Origin: Synechococcus sp. HW_metabat.54 | GTDB taxonomy: Bacteria > Cyanobacteriota > Cyanobacteriia > PCC-6307 > Cyanobiaceae | NCBI GenBank assembly: GCA_018623675.1 | Contig: JAAZVJ010000048.1 | Location: 1-7,039 of the forward strand | DNA length: 7,039 nt | Reading direction: 5' to 3' | In this document: piece by piece, positions 1-6,202 of the stretch | Position numbering within the stretch: the first letter of the stretch is position 1 | Layout of the letters: each line of letters opens with the position of its first letter | Position numbers and translations under genes: made by a program | The notes under the pieces: generated by a model | Told to the model about the DNA's origin: nothing | Databases searched by the model: none | What the model saw: the letters and a program-made list of their open reading frames with translations, nothing else

Positions 1-128
1 CCACCGGTGGCCCGGGCGACGGTGGTGCTGAGCTTGGGGCTCCACACCACACCCACCAAAGCCGCCAGGGCCACAACGCCGGCAACACCATCGATCCAGG
101 AGATCGCTTTGAACCTTGCGCCAGCCAT
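1..128 (-). CDS. Small membrane protein, DUF4330-like, 5' part only
   Basis: The minus-strand frame is open from an ATG at 126-128 to the left edge, giving 42 complete codons. The protein opens with MAGARFKAISWIDGVAG, continues with one hydrophobic segment at about residues 12-29, and then has WSPKLSTTVARATG. A short polar N-terminus, a single membrane anchor and an SPKLS-type turn resemble, from memory, cyanobacterial DUF4330 proteins, whose function is unknown. That assignment rests on pattern only and the rest of the protein lies outside the window. The ATG was chosen because it directly precedes the membrane segment. The frame stays open upstream to the DUF1995 stop without another ATG or GTG, and there is only a weak purine-rich stretch ahead of the start. 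It follows the DUF1995 gene on the same strand after 74 nt, so it may be the last known member of the dapF unit. Confidence 0.55.
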   Translation of the reverse strand, partial: MAGARFKAISWIDGVAGVVALAALVGVVWSPKLSTTVARATG

Positions 129-202
129 GGGATCCCACTGATGAACGTCAATGTAGGGATCCTGTTTGGTGCCATCAACCCGGTCGTTGGGTTCCGCCGA
201 TT

Positions 203-907
203 TCAGCCCTGTAGGTCGTTGAGGAATCGATCCATCGCTCCCATTTGGCGTTCGAGCTCGGCTCCTTCGCCATAAAGAGCTGCCTCAATCGCTTCCGGCT
301 CTGGCCGTGACTCAAAACTGGTCACAGCACGGTGTCCGTCGGGATCCCGTCGGAACACCCACCAGGGGCTTGGGCACTGACGCTGCAGGGCACCAGCAGC
401 GAGAGGTTGCAGCCAATAGGCCACCTGCCAGGTGGACACAAAACCACGTCGCCTCGTGCGGGCGACATTGCCGATGCCAACGGCCGCATCCTCGAGTCGG
501 CCATTGAGCATCGCCACGGGGCCCTGCCATGCCTCCGACACACTCTCCAGCTCTTCGTAATCGCTGGGTTGGGGTGCAATCAGCACGAGGAGGCGATCGT
601 TCGACTCTGAAAACTTGCCGCGTTTGAGATCCATCAGCGAGCAACAGTCGCCGGAAAGATCTGGTGCATCCCGTTGCGCTAAAGCAGCTGCGCCGGCATC
701 AGGCCAGGCAAGGATTGGATTCAACCCAGCCTCCTTGAGGCCATGGGCAAACCGAATCACCACCGGCAACAGCCGTAAGCCTTCAAAGCGCCAGGTGACA
801 CTCCAACGGTTTCCTTGCTCATGCTTCAGGGCATGCAACAGGGCGTCGAGTGCAGCGACTTCGGCTGCCATCAGATCCGCAGGAAGGGTGGCGCTCACAG
901 CAGTCAT
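203..907 (-). CDS. DUF1995 family protein
   Basis: This 234-residue protein has the hallmarks of DUF1995, a family found in cyanobacteria and chloroplasts. It starts with the LPADLMAAEVAALDALLHAL helix. It continues with FEGLRLLPVVIRFAHGL, PDAGAAALA (about 69-77), LNGRLEDAAVGIG (134-146), and the most characteristic block, FVSTWQVAYWLQPLAAGAL (156-174) followed by PSPWWVF (179-185). The biochemical role is unknown. A plant member, LPA3, is a photosystem II assembly factor, so a thylakoid-related role is possible but is inference. I see no signal peptide or membrane helix, so it is probably soluble. The frame stays open to 1021, but the extra 38 residues are low-complexity and overlap the desulfurase 3' end; the conserved helix begins just after the ATG at 905-907. 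That start leaves a 35-nt gap to the desulfurase stop. No clear Shine-Dalgarno precedes it, so it is probably translated from a shared transcript. Confidence 0.87.
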   Translation of the reverse strand: MTAVSATLPADLMAAEVAALDALLHALKHEQGNRWSVTWRFEGLRLLPVVIRFAHGLKEAGLNPILAWPDAGAAALAQRDAPDLSGDCCSLMDLKRGKFSESNDRLLVLIAPQPSDYEELESVSEAWQGPVAMLNGRLEDAAVGIGNVARTRRRGFVSTWQVAYWLQPLAAGALQRQCPSPWWVFRRDPDGHRAVTSFESRPEPEAIEAALYGEGAELERQMGAMDRFLNDLQG

Positions 908-942
908 CAGAGTGGGTGGAGGGTAACGCGAGCTGCTGGGGG

Positions 943-2151
943 CTAACGCGCTTCGTCGAGAGCATTCAGGCTCTCTTTCAACGCGTCGACCACCTGTTGG
1001 TGATGGTGTTGTTGAATCCAACCCCCCAAGGTGAGACGTAGACCTGCCCGTTGTTGCGCAGGTGCCATGCCCATGGCTGCCAACACCGAGCTGCCGCTGT
1101 CTTTCCCAGAGGAACAGGCGCTGCCACTGCTCACCGAAATGTGGCGAGTGGCGAGTTCTCTCACGAGGGCACGACCCGACAGTGGATCACCTTTGCTGTT
1201 GTGGGCCATCACGGAGATGTGATGGGGCAAACGCCAGTGAGGATCCCCCGTGAGAATTAAACGTGGGTCTTGAAGCATTTGATCCAACAGTGCGTCGCGC
1301 GACGTACGGATCGTGGGATTGGCGTCAGCGGAACTGTGCTGACCAGCATCGTCAGGACCATCCTCTGGGGTCCAGCGCGTGGATTGCTCAAGAGCCTTCG
1401 CCATGCCCTCAATCAAGGCGACGGGTTGGGTACCCGCTCGATAGCCCTGTTCTTGTCCGCCACCTCCATGGATGGGTTCAAGCCGTTCACGGACACCCTC
1501 ACGGGTCAGCAACAGTCCCACGCCTTTGGGGCCACCAAATTTGTGAGCTGATGCGCTGAGTAGATCGGCAGAGAGCTTGCTCCACATCGGGCAACCCTGA
1601 CCCACAACCTGAGTGGCATCGGTATGAAAGGGGATTCCTTGCCGGGCGCAGGCGGCACCAACGGTTTGGATTGGCTGCAGCGTGCCAACTTCACTTTGCC
1701 CCCAGATCACCGACACCAGCCGGGTTGGCGGTGAGAGCATGCGACTGAGTTCTGAAAGCTTGATGCGGCCAAGGCTGTCAACTGGCCATTGCGTCACTTC
1801 CCATCCAGTTCGCTGCAGTGCTTGAGCAGCAGCAGTGACTGCGGGATGCTCCACCGCTGAGATCACGATGCGGCCGGGCTGCAGCGAGGCCGCCATACCC
1901 AGGATTGCCAGATGGACCGACTCGGTTGCCCCTGAAGTGAAGATCACATCGTTAGGGACTGCATCGAAGCTGTCAGCGATCCGCAGTCGGGCTCGCTCAA
2001 GCACCTCAACGGCCTGAAGCCCCTCGTGATGAACGCTTGAAGGATTGCCCCAGGCCGTCGACCAGACCGATGTCATCGCCTCGACCACTCCAGGTTTGAG
2101 TGGGCATGTGGCGCTGCTGTCGAGGTAAAGGCTCTGGATGGGGTCAGCCAC
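943..2151 (-). CDS. Cysteine desulfurase, group I (NifS/IscS type)
   Basis: This PLP enzyme takes sulfur from L-cysteine as an enzyme persulfide, releasing alanine; the sulfur feeds Fe-S cluster assembly or tRNA and cofactor thiolation. With a GTG start at 2149-2151 it has 402 residues, normal for the class. Visible motifs in order: YLDSSAT (9-15), NPSSVH (36-41), FTSGATES (71-78), the PLP-stacking His102 in VEHPAV, HTDA with Asp178, SAHK with the PLP lysine Lys204, GGGGQE (229-234), RAGT (238-241), and SSGSACSSG with active-site Cys346, whose long loop is typical of group I. Two oddities are GQSEVGT (151-157), where most relatives have NNE(V/I)GT, and an acidic, polar stretch at about 261-280. 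The GTG start was preferred to an ATG at 2211 because it lies just ahead of YLDSSAT and gives an 8-nt overlap (GTGGCTGA) with the dapF stop. No Shine-Dalgarno is seen, so translational coupling to dapF is likely. Which of the several cyanobacterial desulfurases it corresponds to cannot be told from this sequence alone. Confidence 0.93.
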   Translation of the reverse strand: MADPIQSLYLDSSATCPLKPGVVEAMTSVWSTAWGNPSSVHHEGLQAVEVLERARLRIADSFDAVPNDVIFTSGATESVHLAILGMAASLQPGRIVISAVEHPAVTAAAQALQRTGWEVTQWPVDSLGRIKLSELSRMLSPPTRLVSVIWGQSEVGTLQPIQTVGAACARQGIPFHTDATQVVGQGCPMWSKLSADLLSASAHKFGGPKGVGLLLTREGVRERLEPIHGGGGQEQGYRAGTQPVALIEGMAKALEQSTRWTPEDGPDDAGQHSSADANPTIRTSRDALLDQMLQDPRLILTGDPHWRLPHHISVMAHNSKGDPLSGRALVRELATRHISVSSGSACSSGKDSGSSVLAAMGMAPAQQRAGLRLTLGGWIQQHHHQQVVDALKESLNALDEAR

Positions 2152-2386
2152 CGAGATTTTGTTCAAAGCGGCTGCGGGTCCGCTGTTCCAGGCTGTCGCT
2201 GGCCAAATCAATCATGGCGTCGAGCGACATGGAGTCGAGGAGCGACTGAACTTGCTGTTGTGCCTCGATTCGCAGGCAATTATCCGGTTGTCGGCAACCG
2301 TCGCGGCAGTCTTTCGAACAATCGAATGGTTGGCTGGCAGCAGCCACTGGAGCAGGGCCCTCTTTGTCAGCAGGAACCAGATCCGG
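2144..2386 (-). other. C-terminal Cys-rich extension of DapF (domain)
   Basis: This is the part of the dapF frame beyond the normal enzyme end, about residues 283-362. A linker rich in Pro and Ala (VPADKEGPAPVAAASQP) leads to the cluster DCSKDCRDGCRQPDNC, spaced C-x3-C-x3-C-x5-C. Then comes a predicted helical, charged tail without cysteine (QQQVQSLLDSMSLDAMIDLA and onward). I do not recognise the domain, and the spacing matches no ferredoxin or radical-SAM motif I know. Four closely spaced cysteines could bind a metal or Fe-S cluster, or accept sulfur. An in-frame GTG at 2345-2347, with GAGGG 10 nt upstream, could in principle let the tail also be made as a separate protein of about 67 residues. 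Codon choice looks like that of the rest of the gene, with no sign of a frameshift. Confidence 0.7.
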
Positions 2387-3232
2387 CACCAAAACACCGT
2401 CAAAGACGGACTCGGCAGGTCCGGTCATGAAGACGGATCCAGCACGATCTGGCCAGCTGATCAAGAGCGGACCACCTGGGAGCACCACCTGGGCTGTGTG
2501 ATGGCTGAGACCGAGCAAGTGGGCTGCCACCAACGTGGCGCAGGCACCTGTTCCGCAAGCCAGGGTCGGTCCTGCTCCCCGTTCCCATACGCGAATCTCC
2601 AACGATTCCGGACCATGCACCTGCAAAAAGTGCACGTTGGTTTTGGCGGGAAAACTGGAGTGCACCTCGAGAGCCGCTCCCCAACGATCAAACGGGATCG
2701 ACCCAACGTCATCCACGGGAACCACCACATGGGGATTGCCCATTCCCACGGACGCAACGGTGAGCGATTCGTCACCCAGATCCACTTGTCCCTGGGGTAA
2801 ACCGTCGGCGCCAATGCCAAGGGTGGTGGGTACGGCTTCAGGCGTGAGCATGGGGGCGCCCATGTCCACGCGGATCTGCCCGTCCTCCTGCAGCACAGGA
2901 ACGATCAGCCCGGCAGGTGTTTCGATCGTCCAGGAACGTCCGGGGGCATCGCCATCGCTATCCGCCAAGAATCGGGCGAGGCAGCGTATTCCGTTTCCGC
3001 ACATCTCCGCCTCACTGCCGTCCGCATTGAAAATGCGCATGCGCAGTTCTGCATCACCTTGCGCGGGCAGGGCAAGGATGATTCCGTCGGCTCCGACTCC
3101 GAAGCGCCGATCACAGATGCGACGCACCCACGCTGGATCTGGGTTGATGATGGCCTCGTTGAGTTGACCTTGTCGACCTTCGATTAAGACAAAGTCATTG
3201 CCGAGGCCTTGATATTTGCTGAACTGCAGCAT
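2144..3232 (-). CDS. dapF: Diaminopimelate epimerase with C-terminal Cys-rich extension
   Basis: DapF converts LL-diaminopimelate to the meso form, the last intermediate before lysine and a component of peptidoglycan; it acts in the cytoplasm without cofactor. The N-terminus FSKYQGLGNDFVLIEG is diagnostic. The two catalytic cysteines are present: Cys78 in EMCGNGIRC and Cys226 in GPTLACGTGAC. SVGMGNPHVV (161-170) and WERGAGPT (216-223) are also family blocks. The start is the ATG at 3230-3232, with AAGGA 4 nt upstream; the open frame extends to 3385 but the extra 51 residues overlap hfq and do not look like DapF. The protein has 362 residues against about 275-285 usual. The enzyme ends near residue 285 (FMTGPAESVFDGVLVPDL), and about 77 more residues follow, with a cluster at Cys305, 309, 313 and 319 and a helical tail. 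It overlaps the cysteine desulfurase by 8 nt and faces hfq across 24 bp. Confidence 0.95.
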   Translation of the reverse strand: MLQFSKYQGLGNDFVLIEGRQGQLNEAIINPDPAWVRRICDRRFGVGADGIILALPAQGDAELRMRIFNADGSEAEMCGNGIRCLARFLADSDGDAPGRSWTIETPAGLIVPVLQEDGQIRVDMGAPMLTPEAVPTTLGIGADGLPQGQVDLGDESLTVASVGMGNPHVVVPVDDVGSIPFDRWGAALEVHSSFPAKTNVHFLQVHGPESLEIRVWERGAGPTLACGTGACATLVAAHLLGLSHHTAQVVLPGGPLLISWPDRAGSVFMTGPAESVFDGVLVPDLVPADKEGPAPVAAASQPFDCSKDCRDGCRQPDNCLRIEAQQQVQSLLDSMSLDAMIDLASDSLEQRTRSRFEQNLGG

Positions 3233-3236
3233 GAAT

Positions 3237-3241
3237 TCCTT
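3237..3241 (-). promoter_or_regulatory. Ribosome binding site of dapF
   Basis: On the minus strand AAGGA lies 4 nt before the ATG at 3232. It decides the dapF start among the frames open further upstream and lies inside the 24-bp gap between the dapF and hfq start codons. Confidence 0.7.
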
Positions 3242-3256
3242 GCCTGCGCCGAAGCG

Positions 3257-3478
3257 ATGGATGGCACCAGTTTCGACCCCAGTCTGCCGGGTGTGCGTCA
3301 GCTCCAGGCCTGGACTCTGGAACAGCGTCTTCTGAGGATCGAACTGCCCAATGGCACGAGCCATGAAGGCGTTCTGGAATGGCAAGATCCTGAATTTCTA
3401 GCCTTGAGGCGGTCGGACGCGACAGCCCCTGTCTTGATCAATCGTGGGGCTGTGCTTTTAATTCGACCCTTGGGTTGA
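3257..3478 (+). CDS. hfq: Cyanobacterial Hfq (Sm-like protein)
   Basis: This 73-residue protein matches the cyanobacterial branch of Hfq. FDPSLPGVRQLQAW (6-19) is like the FDSGLPSVRQ start of Synechocystis Hfq. It is followed by an Sm1-like strand block with NGTSHEGVLEWQD (32-44; the N-G...G...D pattern of Hfq) and an Sm2-like block INRGAVLLIRP (61-71). The Sm2 block lacks the Tyr/Phe-Lys-His-Ala motif that binds uridine-rich RNA in proteobacterial Hfq, as other cyanobacterial members do. In Synechocystis this protein binds the pilus ATPase PilB1 and is needed for motility and DNA uptake rather than acting as a general sRNA chaperone; carrying that role over is inference. The frame is open from a TTG at 3209, but the only ATG is at 3257 and gives the family's usual length; no strong Shine-Dalgarno is seen. 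It is divergent from dapF, an arrangement I recall from other cyanobacteria, and is followed by leuS after 63 nt. Confidence 0.85.
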   Translation: MDGTSFDPSLPGVRQLQAWTLEQRLLRIELPNGTSHEGVLEWQDPEFLALRRSDATAPVLINRGAVLLIRPLG

Positions 3479-3505
3479 ACGAGGGCACGAGGTTGGGTGT
3501 CTGTG

Positions 3506-3526
3506 GGCTGTGGCACGATCGCAGCC
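3506..3526 (+). other. Small stem-loop between hfq and leuS
   Basis: GGCTG at 3506-3510 pairs with CAGCC at 3522-3526. The stem can extend inward to 8 pairs with two G-U wobbles around a CACGA loop. It has no T tract after it, so it is not an intrinsic terminator. It ends directly against the leuS ribosome binding site and might affect leuS translation, or be chance in a GC-rich spacer. Confidence 0.3.
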
Positions 3527-3532
3527 AGGTGA
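3527..3532 (+). promoter_or_regulatory. Ribosome binding site of leuS
   Basis: AGGTGA, a good match to the anti-Shine-Dalgarno complement, lies 9 nt before the GTG at 3542. It supports the GTG as the leuS start. Confidence 0.7.
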
Positions 3533-3541
3533 AATCAGCCC

Positions 3542-6190
3542 GTGTCGACCGCGCCGTCCTCCTCCACTGAAACCAGCAACGGTCAACACCGTTACGACCC
3601 CCTGGCAACTGAGAGGCGCTGGCAGGCCCATTGGTCGGAGATTGACCTCGACCAGAGCCCCGATCTGAATGATCCGAGGCCTCCTTTTTATGCACTCTCG
3701 ATGTTCCCCTATCCATCGGGGAGCTTGCACATGGGGCATGTGCGCAACTACGTGATCACGGATGTGATTGCCCGGGTCCAGAGGATGCGCGGTAACGCAG
3801 TTCTGCACCCGATGGGCTGGGACGCCTTCGGTCTGCCTGCAGAGAATGCCGCCATTGAAAGGGGCATTGATCCGGCGGTCTGGACCGACCGCAACATCGG
3901 ACAAATGAAGGACCAGTTGGCTCGACTCGGTCTTTCGATCGACTGGAGCCGGGAACAGGCCACCTGTCACGACGACTATTACCGCTGGACGCAGTGGTTG
4001 TTCCTCGAGCTGCATGCCGGTGGCTTGGCCTACCAGAAAGAGGCCCAGGTCAATTGGGACCCCATTGATCAGACCGTTCTTGCCAACGAGCAGGTGGATG
4101 CTGATGGCAAAAGCTGGCGCTCTGGAGCTGTCGTTGAAAAACGACTCCTGCGTCAGTGGTTTCTGAAGATCACCGATTACGCCGATGCGCTGCTCGACGA
4201 TCTCGACCAGCTTTCCGGCTGGCCGGAGCGGGTACGCACGATGCAGGCCAATTGGATCGGCCGTTCCAAGGGTGCCGAAATTCGCTTCAACTTCGCTGGT
4301 GCAGCTGCGGATCTTGAAGGAACTGAAGAAGGCATCACCGTCTTCACGACACGCCCCGACACCTTGTTTGGTGCCAGCTATGTGGTTTTGGCACCCGAGC
4401 ACCCTTTGGTGGAGCAAGTCACTGCTCCTGAACATCGCGAGGCCGTGACTGCCTTCCGCGCGTTGATGAGCACCTTGAGCAGTGACGAACGCACTGCTGA
4501 TGACCAACCGAAACGGGGAATCCCCATCGGTGCAGATGTGATCAATCCGGTGAATGGGGAACGCCTACCGGTTTGGATTGCTGACTATGTGCTGGCGGAT
4601 TACGGCACCGGCGCGGTGATGGGAGTGCCGGCGCACGATCAACGCGATTTCCTGTTTGCGCGCAGTCACGATTTACCCGTCAAGGTGGTGATTCAGCCGC
4701 CCAAGGCCGACGAGACCGTCAACGACGGTGAAGCATGGACCGAACCCGGGGTTCTGATCGATTCAGGTGACTTCGATGGCATGGCATCTGATCAGGCCAA
4801 GGAGGCCATCACCGCCAAGGGCAGCGAGGAAGGCTGGGCACGATCAAAGGTGCAGTTCCGACTGCGCGACTGGTTGATTTCACGCCAGCGGTACTGGGGT
4901 TGTCCAATTCCCGTGATCCATTGCGAAAGCTGCGGCACTGTTCCAGTGCCGCAGGATCAGCTCCCGGTGCAACTGCCCAAGGACGCTGACCTTTCAGGCC
5001 GTGGTGGATCGCCATTGGCCCAGCTCGAGTCGTGGGTGAATGTGGATTGTCCGTGCTGTGGCAAACCAGCCCGACGGGAGACCGACACCATGGACACGTT
5101 TATGTGTTCTTCCTGGTATTTCCTGCGCTTTGCTGATCCCTCCAACCGCGATGCCCCCTTTACCCCAGAAGCAATTTCTCGTTGGCTTCCGGTGAAGCAA
5201 TACGTGGGTGGAATCGAGCACGCCATTTTGCATTTGCTCTATGCGCGCTTTTTCACGAAAGCACTGCGCGATCGCGGTTTGTTGACGATTGACGAGCCGT
5301 TTGAGCGGCTTCTCACCCAAGGCATGGTGCAGGGAGTGACCTATCGAAACCCCCGCACCGGTCGCTATGTGGCGCCTGACCGGGTCGCCGATGAAGCCAA
5401 TCCTCTCGATCCGGATGACGGTGGATCGCTGGAGGTGTTGTTCGAAAAAATGTCGAAGTCGAAGTACAACGGCGTCGACCCTGCAGCAGTGATCGATCGC
5501 TATGGCGCTGACACTGCGCGGATGTTCATTCTGTTCAAAGCTCCGCCCGAGAAGGATCTTGAGTGGGATGACGCCGATGTGGAAGGACAGTTCCGTTTCC
5601 TTCAACGGCTCTGGAGACTGGTGGACTCAGCCTGTCAGGAGGGTGATCAGCATGTATCGCTCTCGACAGATTCTGTGGTGGAGCTCCCTTCTGAGTTCAC
5701 TGAGCTCGAGCAAACGGTGCGCCGTGCCGTTCACACCGCGATTGTCGAGGTGGGCGATGACCTCAGCGGCGATTTTCAGTTCAACACGGCAATCTCTGAG
5801 CTGATGAAGCTCTCCAATGCACTATCTGGGGAGTTGGCACAGCTTCATCCCGCAGTGCGTTCTGAAGCCCTTTCAGTGCTGGTGCGTTTGTTGGCACCGT
5901 TTGCTCCTCATTTAGCCGAAGAGTTCTGGCATCGCCTGGCAGGCGAAGGAAGTGTTCATCAGCAGCCTTGGCCGAAACACGATCCTTCAGCTCTTGTCAA
6001 AGACACCATCGAGTTGGTGATCCAGGTGAAAGGCAAGGTGCGCGGCAGTCTTCAAGTGCCTGCCAATGCCGACAAAGCCAGCCTCGAGCAACTGGCTTTG
6101 GCGAGCGATGTGGCTGCCAAATGGTTGGAGGGTCAGCCACCACGTCGCGTGATTGTGGTGCCAGGGAAGCTCGTGAATCTCGTGCCTTGA
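3542..6190 (+). CDS. leuS: Leucyl-tRNA synthetase
   Basis: LeuRS charges tRNA-Leu with leucine using ATP, in the cytoplasm; it is a class I synthetase that also edits mischarged tRNA. The 882 residues are close to the usual bacterial size of about 860. A short Ser/Thr-rich lead (about 1-16) precedes the conserved [15 protein letters not shown]. The HIGH motif is HMGH (63-66) within [17 protein letters not shown]. The CP1 editing domain shows the TTRPDTLFG threonine-rich block (from 269) and the [15 protein letters not shown] block. A probable zinc site is formed by Cys461 and Cys464 (CESCG) with Cys503 and Cys506 (CPCCG), followed by the LeuRS-typical [10 protein letters not shown]. The KMSKS motif is at 636-640. 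The anticodon-binding and C-terminal domains follow, ending [11 protein letters not shown] and [13 protein letters not shown]. The start is GTG, supported by AGGTGA 9 nt upstream. It converges with pgi 12 bp downstream. All key motifs are intact and no defect is seen. Confidence 0.98.
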   Translation: MSTAPSSSTETSNGQHRYDPLATERRWQAHWSEIDLDQSPDLNDPRPPFYALSMFPYPSGSLHMGHVRNYVITDVIARVQRMRGNAVLHPMGWDAFGLPAENAAIERGIDPAVWTDRNIGQMKDQLARLGLSIDWSREQATCHDDYYRWTQWLFLELHAGGLAYQKEAQVNWDPIDQTVLANEQVDADGKSWRSGAVVEKRLLRQWFLKITDYADALLDDLDQLSGWPERVRTMQANWIGRSKGAEIRFNFAGAAADLEGTEEGITVFTTRPDTLFGASYVVLAPEHPLVEQVTAPEHREAVTAFRALMSTLSSDERTADDQPKRGIPIGADVINPVNGERLPVWIADYVLADYGTGAVMGVPAHDQRDFLFARSHDLPVKVVIQPPKADETVNDGEAWTEPGVLIDSGDFDGMASDQAKEAITAKGSEEGWARSKVQFRLRDWLISRQRYWGCPIPVIHCESCGTVPVPQDQLPVQLPKDADLSGRGGSPLAQLESWVNVDCPCCGKPARRETDTMDTFMCSSWYFLRFADPSNRDAPFTPEAISRWLPVKQYVGGIEHAILHLLYARFFTKALRDRGLLTIDEPFERLLTQGMVQGVTYRNPRTGRYVAPDRVADEANPLDPDDGGSLEVLFEKMSKSKYNGVDPAAVIDRYGADTARMFILFKAPPEKDLEWDDADVEGQFRFLQRLWRLVDSACQEGDQHVSLSTDSVVELPSEFTELEQTVRRAVHTAIVEVGDDLSGDFQFNTAISELMKLSNALSGELAQLHPAVRSEALSVLVRLLAPFAPHLAEEFWHRLAGEGSVHQQPWPKHDPSALVKDTIELVIQVKGKVRGSLQVPANADKASLEQLALASDVAAKWLEGQPPRRVIVVPGKLVNLVP
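5268..5275. repeat. HIP1-type octamer GCGATCGC
   Basis: One copy of the palindrome GCGATCGC, the core of HIP1 that is very abundant in many freshwater cyanobacteria, occurs within leuS. I noticed only this one, in keeping with marine picocyanobacteria, where HIP1 is not enriched. One copy in 7 kb of this GC content could be chance. Confidence 0.5.
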
Positions 6191-6202
6191 TTCAGACGGT
6201 TG

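Noticed and set aside
1..10. Perfect 10-bp palindrome CCACCGGTGG at the left edge
   Set aside because: It lies inside coding sequence and is a short GC-rich palindrome with no second copy noticed.
177..193. AACCC/GGGTT inverted repeat just after the DUF1995 stop, as a terminator
   Set aside because: The stem is 5 perfect pairs plus wobbles and has no T tract on the minus strand; the next gene runs in the same direction.
908..1021. 38-residue N-terminal extension of the DUF1995 protein
   Set aside because: It overlaps the desulfurase 3' end, is rich in Ser, Pro and Arg, and lies before the conserved family start.
2152..2211. Upstream ATG start for the desulfurase at 2211
   Set aside because: It would add 20 residues of non-family sequence and a 68-nt overlap with dapF; the GTG at 2151 fits the family start better.
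2138..2800. A 220-codon plus-strand frame opposite the dapF 3' part
   Set aside because: It mirrors the conserved DapF codons, and no recognisable motif or domain appears in it.
3186..3216. Possible hfq promoter: AAGACA at 3186-3191 and GATATT at 3211-3216
   Set aside because: Both boxes match consensus at only 4 of 6 positions and the spacing is 19 nt; a weak match like this is expected by chance.
3458..4507. A 349-codon open frame on the minus strand across hfq's end and the front of leuS
   Set aside because: It is antisense to well-conserved leuS, its translation resembles no family I know, and long antisense frames are common in GC-rich genes.
4994..5605. A 203-codon minus-strand frame inside leuS
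   Set aside because: It is fully antisense to the leuS catalytic core including KMSKS, with no family resemblance or ribosome binding site.
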